From: an uncultured Desulfovibrio sp.
GTDB lineage: Bacteria; Desulfobacterota; Desulfovibrionia; Desulfovibrionales; Desulfovibrionaceae
Length of the DNA: 39,124 nt
Direction: 5' to 3'
NCBI RefSeq assembly: GCF_944327235.1
Contig: NZ_CALVHE010000018.1
Coordinates: 1-39,124 of the forward strand
The notes below the pieces were generated by a model. The model saw only the letters and a list, made by a program, of their open reading frames with translations. It searched no databases and was not told the DNA's origin. The position numbers and the translations under genes were made by a program. Positions 30,949 to 39,124 of the stretch are shown in pieces. How positions within the stretch are numbered: position 1 is the first letter of the stretch; every line of letters starts with the position of its first letter.

Positions 30949-32211
30949 ATGCCCGTCGCTGAAGCCCCCGCCCCTGCCCGCCGTACGCCTGACGGCTCCC
31001 GCCTGCTGCACGATGCCGGCGGCAAGGCGCTCGCCTGCCTGCAATGCGGCATGTGCGGCGTCGTCTGCCCGCACGCCGCCGCCGTCTCGCCGTGGCCGCG
31101 CAAGGAGATGCTCTGGCTGGGCTGGGGCGAGTACGACCGTCTGCGCCATGATCCGGACATCTGGCTTTGCCGCGACTGCGGCCACTGCGCCCGGCTGTGT
31201 CCTCGCGGCGCCGATCCCGCCGCGGTCATGGCCGCATTGCGGGCCGACGCCTGCCGCCGTCTCTCCGGCGCGCCGCTGCCGGTATGGCTGGAAAGATGGG
31301 GCCTGCCGCTGCTGGGCCTGCTGGGCTGGCTGCTTGTCTGGCTCATACGCGCCGTCCAGACGGGGAACTGGTTCCCCACCGTCCGCACTCCGCAAGGCAC
31401 GGACAGCATCCTTTTTGCCGCTCTCTACCCCGTGGGGCTCATCGACGCCGTTTTTCTGTCCACCACGCTGATCGTCCTGCTGATCCTGGTCCGTGGCGCG
31501 TACCGACAATGGCGGGACTACACTCCGTCGGGGAAACTGCGGCGTCTCGGTCCACGCACGTCGCCTCTGTCCGATCTCTGGGCCGTTCTGCGTGATGGCC
31601 TTTCCGGACGGGACTTCACCCGCTGCCACCTGGCCGATACGCCCCTTCCGCCCGAAGGTGGGGGAGCGTGCGCCGACCGGCAAACGCCGTCGCCCGATGC
31701 GAGCCGCCACCAGCGTCAGGGCCATATCCTGCTGACGGCTTCTCTGCTCGTCCTGGCCGGGGCAAGCGCCTATGTGGCCATAGGACACTGGGCCGGACTG
31801 CTTGGGCTGAGCTGGGCCTTTGCAAGTCCTCTTCCACAGCTCGATCCGGTAAAGCTGGCCGCCAATCTGGCCGCCTTCACCCTGCTGCTGGGCCTGTGGC
31901 ATCTGTGGCGCCGCCGTCATGCGGAGCAGCGCCATCGCCGCTTCCTGCCGCAAGGCAGGCACATCCTGCTCCTGTTCCTCGGCATCGTCCTCAGCGGGCT
32001 GGCCGCACAGTGGCTGCGGCTGGCCGGTCTGACGGCGGCCTATGCGGCGTATACCGTACATCTGGCACTGGTCTGGGCGCTTTTTGCCGGCCTGCCGTGG
32101 TCGCCGCTGGCCCATCTGGTCTATCGCACGCTTGCGCTCTATCATGTGCGCCGCTTTGGACGCTGCCGTCCCGACGCGGCCGCGGATCTTTTTGCCCCAA
32201 AGGATGCCTGA
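30949..32211 (+). CDS. qmoC: QmoC-like membrane Fe-S/cytochrome b subunit
   Basis: A 420-residue HdrC-HdrE-type fusion. The N-terminal domain binds two [4Fe-4S] clusters (Cys30/33/36/40 and Cys74/77/80/84). About six transmembrane helices follow from residue 116, with His in GHW, LWHLW, TVHLAL and LAHLVY able to bind b haems. It anchors the complex and exchanges electrons with the quinone pool. A hydrophilic loop near 200-255 is rich in Pro, Gly and Asp. The start at 30949 follows AAGGA, 47 bp after qmoB. Confidence 0.82.
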   Translation: MPVAEAPAPARRTPDGSRLLHDAGGKALACLQCGMCGVVCPHAAAVSPWPRKEMLWLGWGEYDRLRHDPDIWLCRDCGHCARLCPRGADPAAVMAALRADACRRLSGAPLPVWLERWGLPLLGLLGWLLVWLIRAVQTGNWFPTVRTPQGTDSILFAALYPVGLIDAVFLSTTLIVLLILVRGAYRQWRDYTPSGKLRRLGPRTSPLSDLWAVLRDGLSGRDFTRCHLADTPLPPEGGGACADRQTPSPDASRHQRQGHILLTASLLVLAGASAYVAIGHWAGLLGLSWAFASPLPQLDPVKLAANLAAFTLLLGLWHLWRRRHAEQRHRRFLPQGRHILLLFLGIVLSGLAAQWLRLAGLTAAYAAYTVHLALVWALFAGLPWSPLAHLVYRTLALYHVRRFGRCRPDAAADLFAPKDA

Positions 32212-32212
32212 T

Positions 32213-32884
32213 ATGGCTTGCTCCCCGCCCGAACGGATCATTGTGCCCCTGAAAGACGTGCTGGCGCTCTGTACCGCCGCTCCCGCGTCCCTGCCACCTT
32301 CCCAGCGGGACCTGCTCCGCTTCCTCCTGCAGCGCCAGGACCTGAGCGATGCCACACTGGATTGCCTGCGCCCGGCCGCTGTCGCCTGGCTGGTCTGCCT
32401 GTGCCCGGAGCTGGCCCTGCTGGACTGGGGCACGACAGGGCACGCCTCCGACGGAGCGCAGGCGCTCCACGCCGCCGCCCGCCGTCTGCTGGCGGCTGAT
32501 GCTGTTTCGCTGATCCCTCTTCAAGGCGCTTTGCTCCAGCTCGCCCATACGCACGCCGACCTCTGGGAAAATCGCCTCCGCAACGAGCAGACCTTGGCCG
32601 GACAGGCTGCCCGGCTTGCCGCCCGTCTGGAAGAGGTGGAACCGGCGGCCGCGGAACTGCTCCGGGAACAGCGCAAACTCGAAGCGGCTCAGGCGGAAGT
32701 GCGGCAGGTCCGCAGTCAGCTCCGCGCCGCCGAAGATGAACTTGCCCAGTTGCGCCGTCAGGTGGAGCATCTGCAGCAGGCCGCCCGGACGGCTCCTCCC
32801 GCCCCGGCTACGGCATCCGCTCCCGCTGAGGAGGATTTCGGCTTCGGCAGCAGGTCCGCCGATAGTGAGGGATTCGGCTTTTAG
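32213..32884 (+). CDS. Coiled-coil protein of unknown function ending the qmo-like operon
   Basis: I do not recognise this 223-residue protein. Residues 1-110 are probably helical and hydrophobic but lack a clear membrane span. Residues 115-190 form a strongly predicted coiled coil (repeated E-L-R-x-A/Q pattern). A Pro/Ala linker leads to a tail with two FGF elements (EDFGFG and EGFGF at the very end). It starts 1 bp after the qmoC stop, using AAAGGA, so it is tightly coupled to the complex and may be an assembly or tethering partner. It occupies the place of qmoD in other species but resembles nothing I can name. Confidence 0.75.
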   Translation: MACSPPERIIVPLKDVLALCTAAPASLPPSQRDLLRFLLQRQDLSDATLDCLRPAAVAWLVCLCPELALLDWGTTGHASDGAQALHAAARRLLAADAVSLIPLQGALLQLAHTHADLWENRLRNEQTLAGQAARLAARLEEVEPAAAELLREQRKLEAAQAEVRQVRSQLRAAEDELAQLRRQVEHLQQAARTAPPAPATASAPAEEDFGFGSRSADSEGFGF

Positions 32885-33367
32885 GGTCTGCAAACATAAA
32901 AATTTAAATCATTTCAAATAGATAATAAAAACAAACCGGTCACGCCTCATGTGTCCTTGGGCGGGGTCGCCCCGCGCCCCTGATCCTTCTCCCGATAAAA
33001 GCGCGTTGGGGAAGGGATGAACGAATAATGTTACCAGGCCTGGAGGCGGGACGCATCATCCCGCCTGCCGCAAGGCTGCCTTTTCCCGATCACATCGCTA
33101 TCGGGAAGGACCGACGTTGCGGCATGGCGCTCCCGCTGTGCCCAATGGCCCGCCGACGCTTTGCCGCAAGGAGGCTCCGCTTGGGACGGGCACAACGTCC
33201 CAGACCTGGGGATCGAACATTGCCGCGGTTTGTCCTCCCTCTCCTTCTGTGAGGAGGACGCCGCTGCCGTTTCTCTGTCCAGCGCCCGCCTCCTCTTTGT
33301 TTTTTTGCCGTCCTGCGGTATGGTGAGAGTGCGCGGCACACTTTTTCTTCCCTTGAAAGGCAATCCT
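32885..33367 (+). other. Hairpin-rich intergenic region
   Basis: No gene is supportable here. An AT-rich run (32893-32936) is followed by several perfect inverted repeats: 32961-32975 (6 bp), 33044-33066 (8 bp), 33083-33107 (8 bp), 33182-33202 (7 bp) and 33232-33259 (7 bp). The first may help end the qmo-like operon. The rest could be a structured RNA or the decayed end of another element. Confidence 0.45.
33297..33324 (+). promoter_or_regulatory. Possible promoter of manCB
   Basis: TTGTTT (33297-33302), 16 bp, TATGGT (33319-33324), leaving a leader of about 37 nt before manC. The hexamers are only moderate matches. Confidence 0.35.
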
Positions 33368-34816
33368 ATGGCATCTCTTTTTCCCGTCATCCTCTGCGGA
33401 GGGACCGGTTCGCGGCTCTGGCCGCTTTCCCGCTCCGGCCAACCCAAACAATTCATCGAGTTCGGCAAGAACAGCCTGCTCACCGATACCCTCGCCCGCT
33501 GTGCGCGGCTCGAATTTACGCGTCTGATCGCCGTCAGCAACGAGGAACACCGTTTTTACGTCAAGGATGCCGTCAGACAGCTCCCGGCGGCGGACATCAT
33601 CCTTGAGCCCACCCAGCGCAATACCGCACCGGCCATCGCTCTGGCGGCCTTCCGGGCCCAGGAATCCGGGGAAGGACAGGCGCTGCTGCTGGTGCTGCCG
33701 GCAGACCATCGCATGGCCCCCGAAGACGTTTTCGTTGAGGCCGTGCACAAGGCTCTGCCCGCCGCGTCCGAGGGACGCCTCGTCACCTTCGGCATCACCC
33801 CCACGGCTCCCGCCACGGGCTTCGGCTATATCATCGCCGGTGCCGCATTGTCCGACGGGCTGTACGCGGTCAGTCGCTTCCAGGAAAAACCCGATGCGGC
33901 AACGGCGCGCTGTCTGCTGGGATCGGGAACGGCCCTCTGGAACAGCGGCATGTTCCTCTTTAGGGCGGACTGTTATCTGGAACAGCTCCAGCGCTTTCGC
34001 CCGGACATTTTCGACGCCGTCAGCACAGCCTGGCAGGGACGCCGGACGGACGGACGCTTCCTGCGACCGGCGGCCGCTCCCTTCCGTGCCTGCCCGACGG
34101 ACTCCATCGATTACGCCATCATGGAACGGACGGATCGGGCGGCGGTCATGCCGCTCCAGCTGCACTGGAACGACCTCGGCTCCTGGGAGGCATTCTACGA
34201 GATCAGCCCGCATGACGAAAACGGCAATGCCCGACAGGGCGATGTCATGGTTGAGGACTGCCGCAACTGCTATCTGCACAGCACTGGGCGTCTGCTGGCT
34301 GCCGTGGGAGTGGAGGATCTGACCGTGGTGGAGACCCGTGACGCCGTGCTGGTGGCCCGCCGCGATCGCGTGCAGGACGTCAAACGCATCGTGCAGCGTC
34401 TGGAACAGGAACGCCGCCCGGAACATGCCCAGCATCCGCGAGTCTGCCGCCCGTGGGGCAGCTATGAGCGTCTGGCGGAGGGGGAACGCTTTCAGGTCAA
34501 GCGCATCGTGGTGGAACCGGGGGAGGAACTTTCCCTGCAGAAGCATTACCACCGCGCCGAACACTGGGTGGTGGTGGGCGGCGTGGCCGAAGTGACGCTG
34601 GGCGAGCAGGTGCGTCTGGTAACGGAAAACGAATCCATCTTTATCCCGCAGGGCAGCCTGCACCGCCTCAGGAATCCCGGGAAATTGCCGTTGCTGCTCA
34701 TTGAGATCCAGACCGGCAGCTATCTGGGAGAGGACGATATCGTGCGCATCAGTGATGCCTACGGCCGGACGGCCACGCCGTCCGAACCCTCTGCGGACCA
34801 CAAGGAGACGCAATGA
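33368..34816 (+). CDS. manC: Mannose-1-phosphate guanylyltransferase / mannose-6-phosphate isomerase
   Basis: A 482-residue bifunctional enzyme. The N-terminal nucleotidyltransferase has GGTGSRLWPLSR (11-22), QPKQFIEF and the ALWNSGMFLF motif. The C-terminal cupin isomerase domain (about 360-465) has LSLQKHYHRAEHWVVV, with its metal-binding His. It makes GDP-mannose from mannose 1-phosphate and interconverts fructose and mannose 6-phosphates, for polysaccharide or glycan synthesis. The start at 33368 follows AAAGG; the frame's upstream extension is not coding. It overlaps manB by 4 bp (ATGA). Confidence 0.93.
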   Translation: MASLFPVILCGGTGSRLWPLSRSGQPKQFIEFGKNSLLTDTLARCARLEFTRLIAVSNEEHRFYVKDAVRQLPAADIILEPTQRNTAPAIALAAFRAQESGEGQALLLVLPADHRMAPEDVFVEAVHKALPAASEGRLVTFGITPTAPATGFGYIIAGAALSDGLYAVSRFQEKPDAATARCLLGSGTALWNSGMFLFRADCYLEQLQRFRPDIFDAVSTAWQGRRTDGRFLRPAAAPFRACPTDSIDYAIMERTDRAAVMPLQLHWNDLGSWEAFYEISPHDENGNARQGDVMVEDCRNCYLHSTGRLLAAVGVEDLTVVETRDAVLVARRDRVQDVKRIVQRLEQERRPEHAQHPRVCRPWGSYERLAEGERFQVKRIVVEPGEELSLQKHYHRAEHWVVVGGVAEVTLGEQVRLVTENESIFIPQGSLHRLRNPGKLPLLLIEIQTGSYLGEDDIVRISDAYGRTATPSEPSADHKETQ

Positions 34817-36192
34817 GCGAACTTGACTGTTTCAAGGCCTATGACGTACGCGGCGCTGTACCGGAAGCGCTTTCCCCGCAGCTCGTCCGGGCCACCGGAC
34901 GAGCCTTCGCGGCCGTGACCGGCGCACGCCATGCCGTCATCGGGCGGGATGCCCGCCTGTCAGGCCCCCTTCTGCGTGATGCCCTTTGCCTTGGCCTGCG
35001 CGAATCAGGCTGCGCCGTGACGGACATCGGCATGTGCGGTACGGAAGAGATCTATCACGCCGCCTTTGCCCAGTCCTTCGACGGCGGCATCATGATCACG
35101 GGGTCGCATAACCCGGCCCATGAAAACGGGCTCAAGATGGTCAGGGCCGGAGCCGTCCCCATCAGCGGAGATTCCGGTCTGCACGCCATCCGGGACCGCG
35201 CGGCGGAAGAACTGCGCACGCTGACCGACGACGCCCCGCCGGCGGGAGAGCTTGCGCCCCTGCACACCGCCAGCTACCGGACAGCCTATGTGGAGCATCT
35301 GCTGCGCATGGTGGGGACGGACGGTCTGCGTCCGCTCAAGATACATTGCGATGCGGGCAATGGCTGCGCCGGGCTCGTCCTGCGGGAGCTGGCCCCGCAC
35401 CTGCCCTATGTCTTCACGTTCAGCAATGTGGAGCCGGACGGGCATTTTCCGCATGGGGTCCCCAATCCGCTGCTGCCCGAAAAACGCGAGGCCACGGCGC
35501 GGGCCGTGAAGGAACACGACGCGGACATGGGGCTGGCCTGGGACGGCGACTTTGACCGCTGCTTTTTTTACGACCATGAAGGGACCTTCATAGAAGGCTA
35601 TTATCTTGTGGGCCTGCTGGCGGAAGCCGTGCTGGAGAACCATCCCGGCGGCAAGATCGTGCATGACCCGCGCCTGCTCTGGAACACGCAGGAAGTGGTC
35701 ACCGCCGCCGGCGGCAAGCCTGTCCTCTCCAAGGCCGGACACGCCTTCATGAAAGAAACCATGCGTGCCGTGGACGCCGTGTACGGCGGCGAGATGAGCG
35801 CCCACCACTTTTTCCGGGAATTTGCCTACTGCGATTCCGGTATGCTGCCCTGGCTCATGGTGGCCCGTATCATCTGCCGCAGCGGCAAGTCCCTCAAGGA
35901 ACTGGTGGCCGCACGCATGGCCGCCTTCCCCTGCAGCGGCGAGATCAACCGCAGCGTTCGGGACGCCGCGGCCGTCATGGACGCCGTCTATCGGGATTAT
36001 GCGCCGCAGGCTCTGGAAGAGAGCCGTCTTGACGGCCTTTCCCTGAGTTTCAAGGACTGGCGCTTCAACCTGCGCCCCTCCAATACCGAGCCTCTCCTCC
36101 GTCTCAATGTGGAAGCCCGCGGGGATGCCGCCCTCATGATGCGGATGACCAAGGCCCTGCTGCACCATATCGACGTGGCCAACCACGCCTGA
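34813..36192 (+). CDS. manB: Phosphomannomutase/phosphoglucomutase
   Basis: A 459-residue alpha-D-phosphohexomutase. The phosphoserine is Ser98 in ITGSHNPAHENGLKM, the metal-binding loop is WDGDFDR (Asp244, Asp246, Asp248), the sugar loop is GGEMSAHHF (325-333), and the phosphate-binding PSNTEPLLRL is near the C terminus. It supplies mannose 1-phosphate to ManC, with which it is translationally coupled. Whether it also acts on glucose phosphates cannot be told. Confidence 0.92.
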   Translation: MSELDCFKAYDVRGAVPEALSPQLVRATGRAFAAVTGARHAVIGRDARLSGPLLRDALCLGLRESGCAVTDIGMCGTEEIYHAAFAQSFDGGIMITGSHNPAHENGLKMVRAGAVPISGDSGLHAIRDRAAEELRTLTDDAPPAGELAPLHTASYRTAYVEHLLRMVGTDGLRPLKIHCDAGNGCAGLVLRELAPHLPYVFTFSNVEPDGHFPHGVPNPLLPEKREATARAVKEHDADMGLAWDGDFDRCFFYDHEGTFIEGYYLVGLLAEAVLENHPGGKIVHDPRLLWNTQEVVTAAGGKPVLSKAGHAFMKETMRAVDAVYGGEMSAHHFFREFAYCDSGMLPWLMVARIICRSGKSLKELVAARMAAFPCSGEINRSVRDAAAVMDAVYRDYAPQALEESRLDGLSLSFKDWRFNLRPSNTEPLLRLNVEARGDAALMMRMTKALLHHIDVANHA

Positions 36193-36199
36193 TGCCGTT

Positions 36200-36241
36200 A
36201 CGGGCGTCGGCGCGCTTTCCCGGGAAAGCACCGGCGCCCGT
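36200..36241 (+). terminator. Long hairpin after manB, probable terminator
   Basis: ACGGGCGTCGG (36200-36210) pairs with CCGGCGCCCGT (36231-36241, one G-U), and the perfect palindrome GCTTTCCCGGGAAAGC (36214-36229) forms the inside. It begins 8 bp after the stop. The following T tract is poor. Confidence 0.6.
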
Positions 36242-36405
36242 TGCTCCACCTCCTCCCGCCCCCTCCTGTGCCTGCCTGCGGCCGCCCCGGCCGCGACCTC
36301 TGCGGGCATCATGCCTTGCGTTTCTCTTGACATTTCGCACGGCGCATGTTTCGAGGCATACTCGGATAACCCTTCCTTTTGTCATACGAAACCACAGGAG
36401 GCTCC

Positions 36406-37110
36406 ATGCTCGGACCCATCATCGACAGCGGCTGCCTGCTCGCAGGAGGGCTGGCGGGAGCGTACAGCTCCCACCTCGTGCCGAAACGCATCAAGGAAAG
36501 TCTGCCGCCCATCTTCGGCGTGGTCACGCTGTGCATGGGCATGACGCTGGTCAACAAGGTGGCGGCCATGCCCGTCGTCGTGGCGTCTCTGCTGCTCGGC
36601 ACGCTGCTCGGCGAGCTGTTCTTTGCCGAAAGGATCCTGTCCGCCGCCATCAAAAAGATCCTGCTGGCGACGCGCCGCCGGGACATACCGGTGGACGAGG
36701 CCACGGTCCTCAGCCTCGTGACCCTTGTTTCCGCCTTCTGTTTCGGGAGCATGGGCATTTTCGGCGCTGTCACCGAGGCTATCACGGGCAAGCCGGACAT
36801 CCTGCTGGCAAAGGCCGTACTGGACCTTTTCAGCGGCCTGCTGTTCGGGGCCGTTTTCGGCGGGATCGTGGGCTGCATCGCCCTGCCGCAGTTCGCCGTC
36901 CTGACGCTCTGCTATCTGTGCGGCAACTTCTGCTCACCGTTCATGACGGCCCCCCTGCTCGGAGACTTTACCGCCTGCGGCGGGGTCATCTTTGCGGCCA
37001 CGGGCCTGCGGATGTGCGGCATACGGATGTTCCCGGTCATCAACATGCTGCCGGCCCTCCTGCTCGCTCCCCTCTTTTCCCTGCTCTGGCAGCATATCTT
37101 CGGAGCCTGA
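36406..37110 (+). CDS. DUF554 family membrane protein
   Basis: A 234-residue integral membrane protein with about six to seven helices. It begins MLGPIIDSGCLLAGGLAG, and LVNKVAAMPVVVASLLLGTLLGE and FGSMGIFGAVTEAITGKPDILLAKA are typical of DUF554. The family's function is unestablished; transport has been suggested. The start at 36406 follows AGGAGG. It stands alone between the manCB hairpin and a convergent terminator. Confidence 0.85.
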   Translation: MLGPIIDSGCLLAGGLAGAYSSHLVPKRIKESLPPIFGVVTLCMGMTLVNKVAAMPVVVASLLLGTLLGELFFAERILSAAIKKILLATRRRDIPVDEATVLSLVTLVSAFCFGSMGIFGAVTEAITGKPDILLAKAVLDLFSGLLFGAVFGGIVGCIALPQFAVLTLCYLCGNFCSPFMTAPLLGDFTACGGVIFAATGLRMCGIRMFPVINMLPALLLAPLFSLLWQHIFGA

Positions 37111-37161
37111 CGCGGGGAGACGCCTTTTCATCCCCTTGGTCAGCCCACGAACGTGCCGACG

Positions 37162-37198
37162 AAAAAACGGCCTGCCGCTTTTTCAGCGGACAGGCCGT
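37162..37198 (-). terminator. Terminator of the nfeD-SPFH unit
   Basis: ACGGCCTGCCGCT (37167-37179) pairs with AGCGG-A-CAGGCCGT (37185-37198, one bulge). On the minus strand the stem runs into six T residues (37162-37167). It could also slow transcripts from the DUF554 gene on the other side. Confidence 0.8.
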
Positions 37199-37236
37199 AT
37201 GGTTTGGAGCGCGAAGCGTTTCAACCTGAAAATGCC

Positions 37237-38220
37237 CTAGACGCGAGGCGCTCCCGTTCCGGGCGCGGGAGCCTTCGACAACCCTTCGCCGGGCCGCAGG
37301 AGCTGCGTCAGCGTGGCGACCATGCCCGCCACATCGCCCACATTGGCCGGGATGATGGTCGTCGTACCGGCCTTGGCCAGTTCACCGAACTTTTCCACAT
37401 AGGCCTCGGCAAGACGCAGCTGGGCCGCCGCCACGCCGCCACCGGCCTCGAGGCGCTGCGCCACGGCATCCAGACCGTCGGCTGTGGCCTGCGCCACGGT
37501 GCGTATCTGCGCGGCTTCCCCTTCGGCCTTGTTGATCATGGCCTGCTTGAGACCTTCCGATTCAGCAATGGCGGCCGCCTTGGCGCCTTCTGCCAGATTG
37601 ATCCGGGACTGCATGTCCCCTTCGGACTGGGCGATGGCCGCGCGCTTTTCGCGCTCGGCGCGCATCTGCTTTTCCATGGCTTCCATCACCGAGGCCGGGG
37701 GCGTGATGTCGCGGATCTCATAGCGCAGCACCTTCACGCCCCACGCGGCGGTCGCGTCATCCAGCGCCTCGACCACTTCCTGATTGATGCGGGAACGCTC
37801 CTCAAAGGTCTTGTCCATCTCCAGCTTGCCGATGGCCGAGCGCAGGGTCGTCTGCGCCAGCTGGATAGCGCCCCACTCATAATCCGAGATGCCGTAGGCG
37901 GATTTTTCAGGCGAGAGCACCTGAAGGAACAGCACGCCGTCGATGCTCACGCTCACATTATCGCGGGTGATGCAGGTCTGTTCGGGCACGTCCAGCACTT
38001 GCTCCTTGAGGGAACGCCGGTAGGCGATACGATCGAAAAACGGCACCAGCACATGGAAGCCGGCGTGCAGGACGCCGCGAAACTTCCCGAGCCGCTCGAC
38101 GATGAAGGCGGACTGAGTGGGCACGATGACGACGCAGCGCCACAGAAAAACAAGGATGAACAACGCGATGGCGGCGGAAACCAGCCAAGTGGGGTTGAAT
38201 CCCGGATCCAAGATCTCCAT
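37237..38220 (-). CDS. SPFH/Band 7 domain protein (paraslipin/QmcA type)
   Basis: A 327-residue membrane-organising protein. One N-terminal transmembrane helix (about 12-30) precedes the SPFH domain (about 35-190, with VPTQSAFIVERLGKF and RDITPP). A charged coiled-coil follows (190-260) and a short tail. Start behind GGAGGAG. It lies 100 bp after an nfeD gene; the nfeD-SPFH pairing is widespread and the two proteins are thought to act together in membrane domains. Confidence 0.93.
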   Translation of the reverse strand: MEILDPGFNPTWLVSAAIALFILVFLWRCVVIVPTQSAFIVERLGKFRGVLHAGFHVLVPFFDRIAYRRSLKEQVLDVPEQTCITRDNVSVSIDGVLFLQVLSPEKSAYGISDYEWGAIQLAQTTLRSAIGKLEMDKTFEERSRINQEVVEALDDATAAWGVKVLRYEIRDITPPASVMEAMEKQMRAEREKRAAIAQSEGDMQSRINLAEGAKAAAIAESEGLKQAMINKAEGEAAQIRTVAQATADGLDAVAQRLEAGGGVAAAQLRLAEAYVEKFGELAKAGTTTIIPANVGDVAGMVATLTQLLRPGEGLSKAPAPGTGAPRV

Positions 38221-38320
38221 ACATCTCCTCCCTGAGTGTTGATCGTTGTGGCTCGTCGGACGGCTCCGGGGCCTCGCGCGCAGCGCGGCGGCCCGGACGG
38301 ACCATCGTCAGCCGCCCGCA

Positions 38321-38812
38321 TCAGGCCTGTTGTTCTTTTGAGGGCGTTTGCGGAGCCGCGGTCTCGCCGCCGGTGGGCGCTACCCGCAACACGAGCCCGT
38401 TCTGCGGCAGAGCGCCGAGGACCAGGATCGGCGTTCCGGCCGTCAGGACCTCACCCGTGTTCTCGGTCACAGCCCGCCAGAACGAGCCGCCGACCTCCAC
38501 CACCCCCGGCTGTTCGGCTGTCACCGTCTCGCGCACATGCCCCCGCTGCCCTTCCAGAGGATGCGCCACCTCGCTGCCGGGCGCCAGCTGCTTGCCGCTG
38601 AAAAGACGACGCCAGCGTCGCCGCAGGAGCATGAGACTCAGGAGCGACACCACGGCAAAGCAGACGACCTGCCAGACAAGCTGACCATTCACCAGCGCCA
38701 GCAGGGCACTTGACAACGCGCCCACGCCGAAGAAAAGGAAGAGGCCTGCAGGAAAAAATGCCTCGATGACTCCGAGCAGGAGGGCGGCTATCAGCCAGTA
38801 TTCTGCGCTCAT
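38321..38812 (-). CDS. NfeD family membrane protein (short form)
   Basis: A 163-residue protein with three to four hydrophobic helices in residues 1-75, a basic stretch (LLRRRWRRLFSG) and a C-terminal OB-fold-like domain (about 90-150, GQRGHVRETV...GTPILVLGAL). It lacks the N-terminal ClpP-like protease domain of long NfeD proteins. The start at 38812 has AGGAG upstream; the open frame before it is not coding. It is the upstream partner of the SPFH gene. Confidence 0.88.
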   Translation of the reverse strand: MSAEYWLIAALLLGVIEAFFPAGLFLFFGVGALSSALLALVNGQLVWQVVCFAVVSLLSLMLLRRRWRRLFSGKQLAPGSEVAHPLEGQRGHVRETVTAEQPGVVEVGGSFWRAVTENTGEVLTAGTPILVLGALPQNGLVLRVAPTGGETAAPQTPSKEQQA

Positions 38813-38990
38813 TCCCTTTTTCTCCTGTTTTTGCAGACGTACGAACGCGGCACCTCCTCTGGATGACGGATGCACCGACACCTCGAAAAATGCCGCCTGC
38901 GCGTTTGCCTTCCCTAACCATACACTCTTGCTTATCAAAAAATCCGCGTATTGTCATTCGGGTACGCTTCGCAGACCTCTGTACTACAAC

Positions 38991-39022
38991 AAAAAAGGCC
39001 GGGATCTGAACGATCCCGGCCT
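38991..39022 (-). terminator. Terminator of tRNA-Leu
   Basis: A perfect 11-bp stem (AGGCCGGGATC with GATCCCGGCCT, 5-nt loop) is followed on the minus strand by six T residues, 12 bp past the tRNA. Confidence 0.92.
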
Positions 39023-39033
39023 GTGCTTTCCGC

Positions 39034-39120
39034 TGGTGCCGAAGGGGAGACTCGAACTCCCACTCCCTTGCGAGAACTAGACCCTGAACCTAGCGTGTCT
39101 ACCAATTCCACCACTTCGGC
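39034..39120 (-). tRNA. tRNA-Leu (anticodon CAG)
   Basis: Acceptor arms GCCGAAG/CTTCGGC, anticodon loop TTCAGGG, a long variable arm and an encoded CCA end identify it. It is complete inside the right edge of the window. Confidence 0.95.
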
Positions 39121-39124
39121 GCGA

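Noticed and set aside
33028-33252. Small plus-strand ORF upstream of manC
   Set aside because: It overlaps the inverted repeats, has no ribosome binding site and a shadow-like Arg/Pro/Leu composition.

Overview
The window reads as chromosomal DNA of a sulfate-reducing delta-type bacterium, most likely a member of the Desulfovibrionaceae. This rests on a Tmc-type electron-transfer module (multihaem cytochrome c, cytochrome b-like anchor, CCG-domain Fe-S protein), a QmoABC-like set, a small dual-CXXC protein familiar from Desulfovibrio, and GC-rich coding DNA with AT-rich promoters. No rRNA, CRISPR array, insertion sequence or prophage gene was recognised.

Region 1 (1-7330): a GntR/FCD regulator faces a plus-strand cluster of an amino-acid permease, a histidinol-dehydrogenase-family enzyme of the HpsN type, a DegT-type aminotransferase, a D-cysteine desulfhydrase/cysteate sulfo-lyase-family enzyme and an Asp/Glu-type racemase. 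The enzymes fit a pathway that oxidises a C3 amino- or hydroxy-sulfonate and removes its sulfonate as sulfite, which a sulfate reducer could respire. A 12-bp AT-rich box is repeated at three control points of this cluster. Substrate and function are inferred.

Region 2 (7331-21600): rpoB-rpoC have their own promoter and a strong terminator. A triheme cytochrome/TmcC/TmcB operon follows, then about 530 bp without a supportable gene, then a leftward methyltransferase plus a membrane-anchored protein of unknown function.

Region 3 (21700-27025, minus strand): tRNA-Tyr, tRNA-Gly, tuf, rpmG, tRNA-Trp, secE, nusG, rplK, rplA, rplJ, rplL, closed by a terminator. In most bacteria rplL runs straight into rpoB; here the two halves are separated and convergent, yet both start from promoters carrying the same 18-nt element.

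Region 4 (27081-33367): the dual-CXXC protein, a divergent qmoABC-like operon without aprBA beside it, a coiled-coil protein closing the operon, and a hairpin-rich intergenic stretch. Region 5 (33368-39124): manC-manB (GDP-mannose supply), a DUF554 membrane protein, an nfeD/SPFH membrane pair, and tRNA-Leu(CAG).
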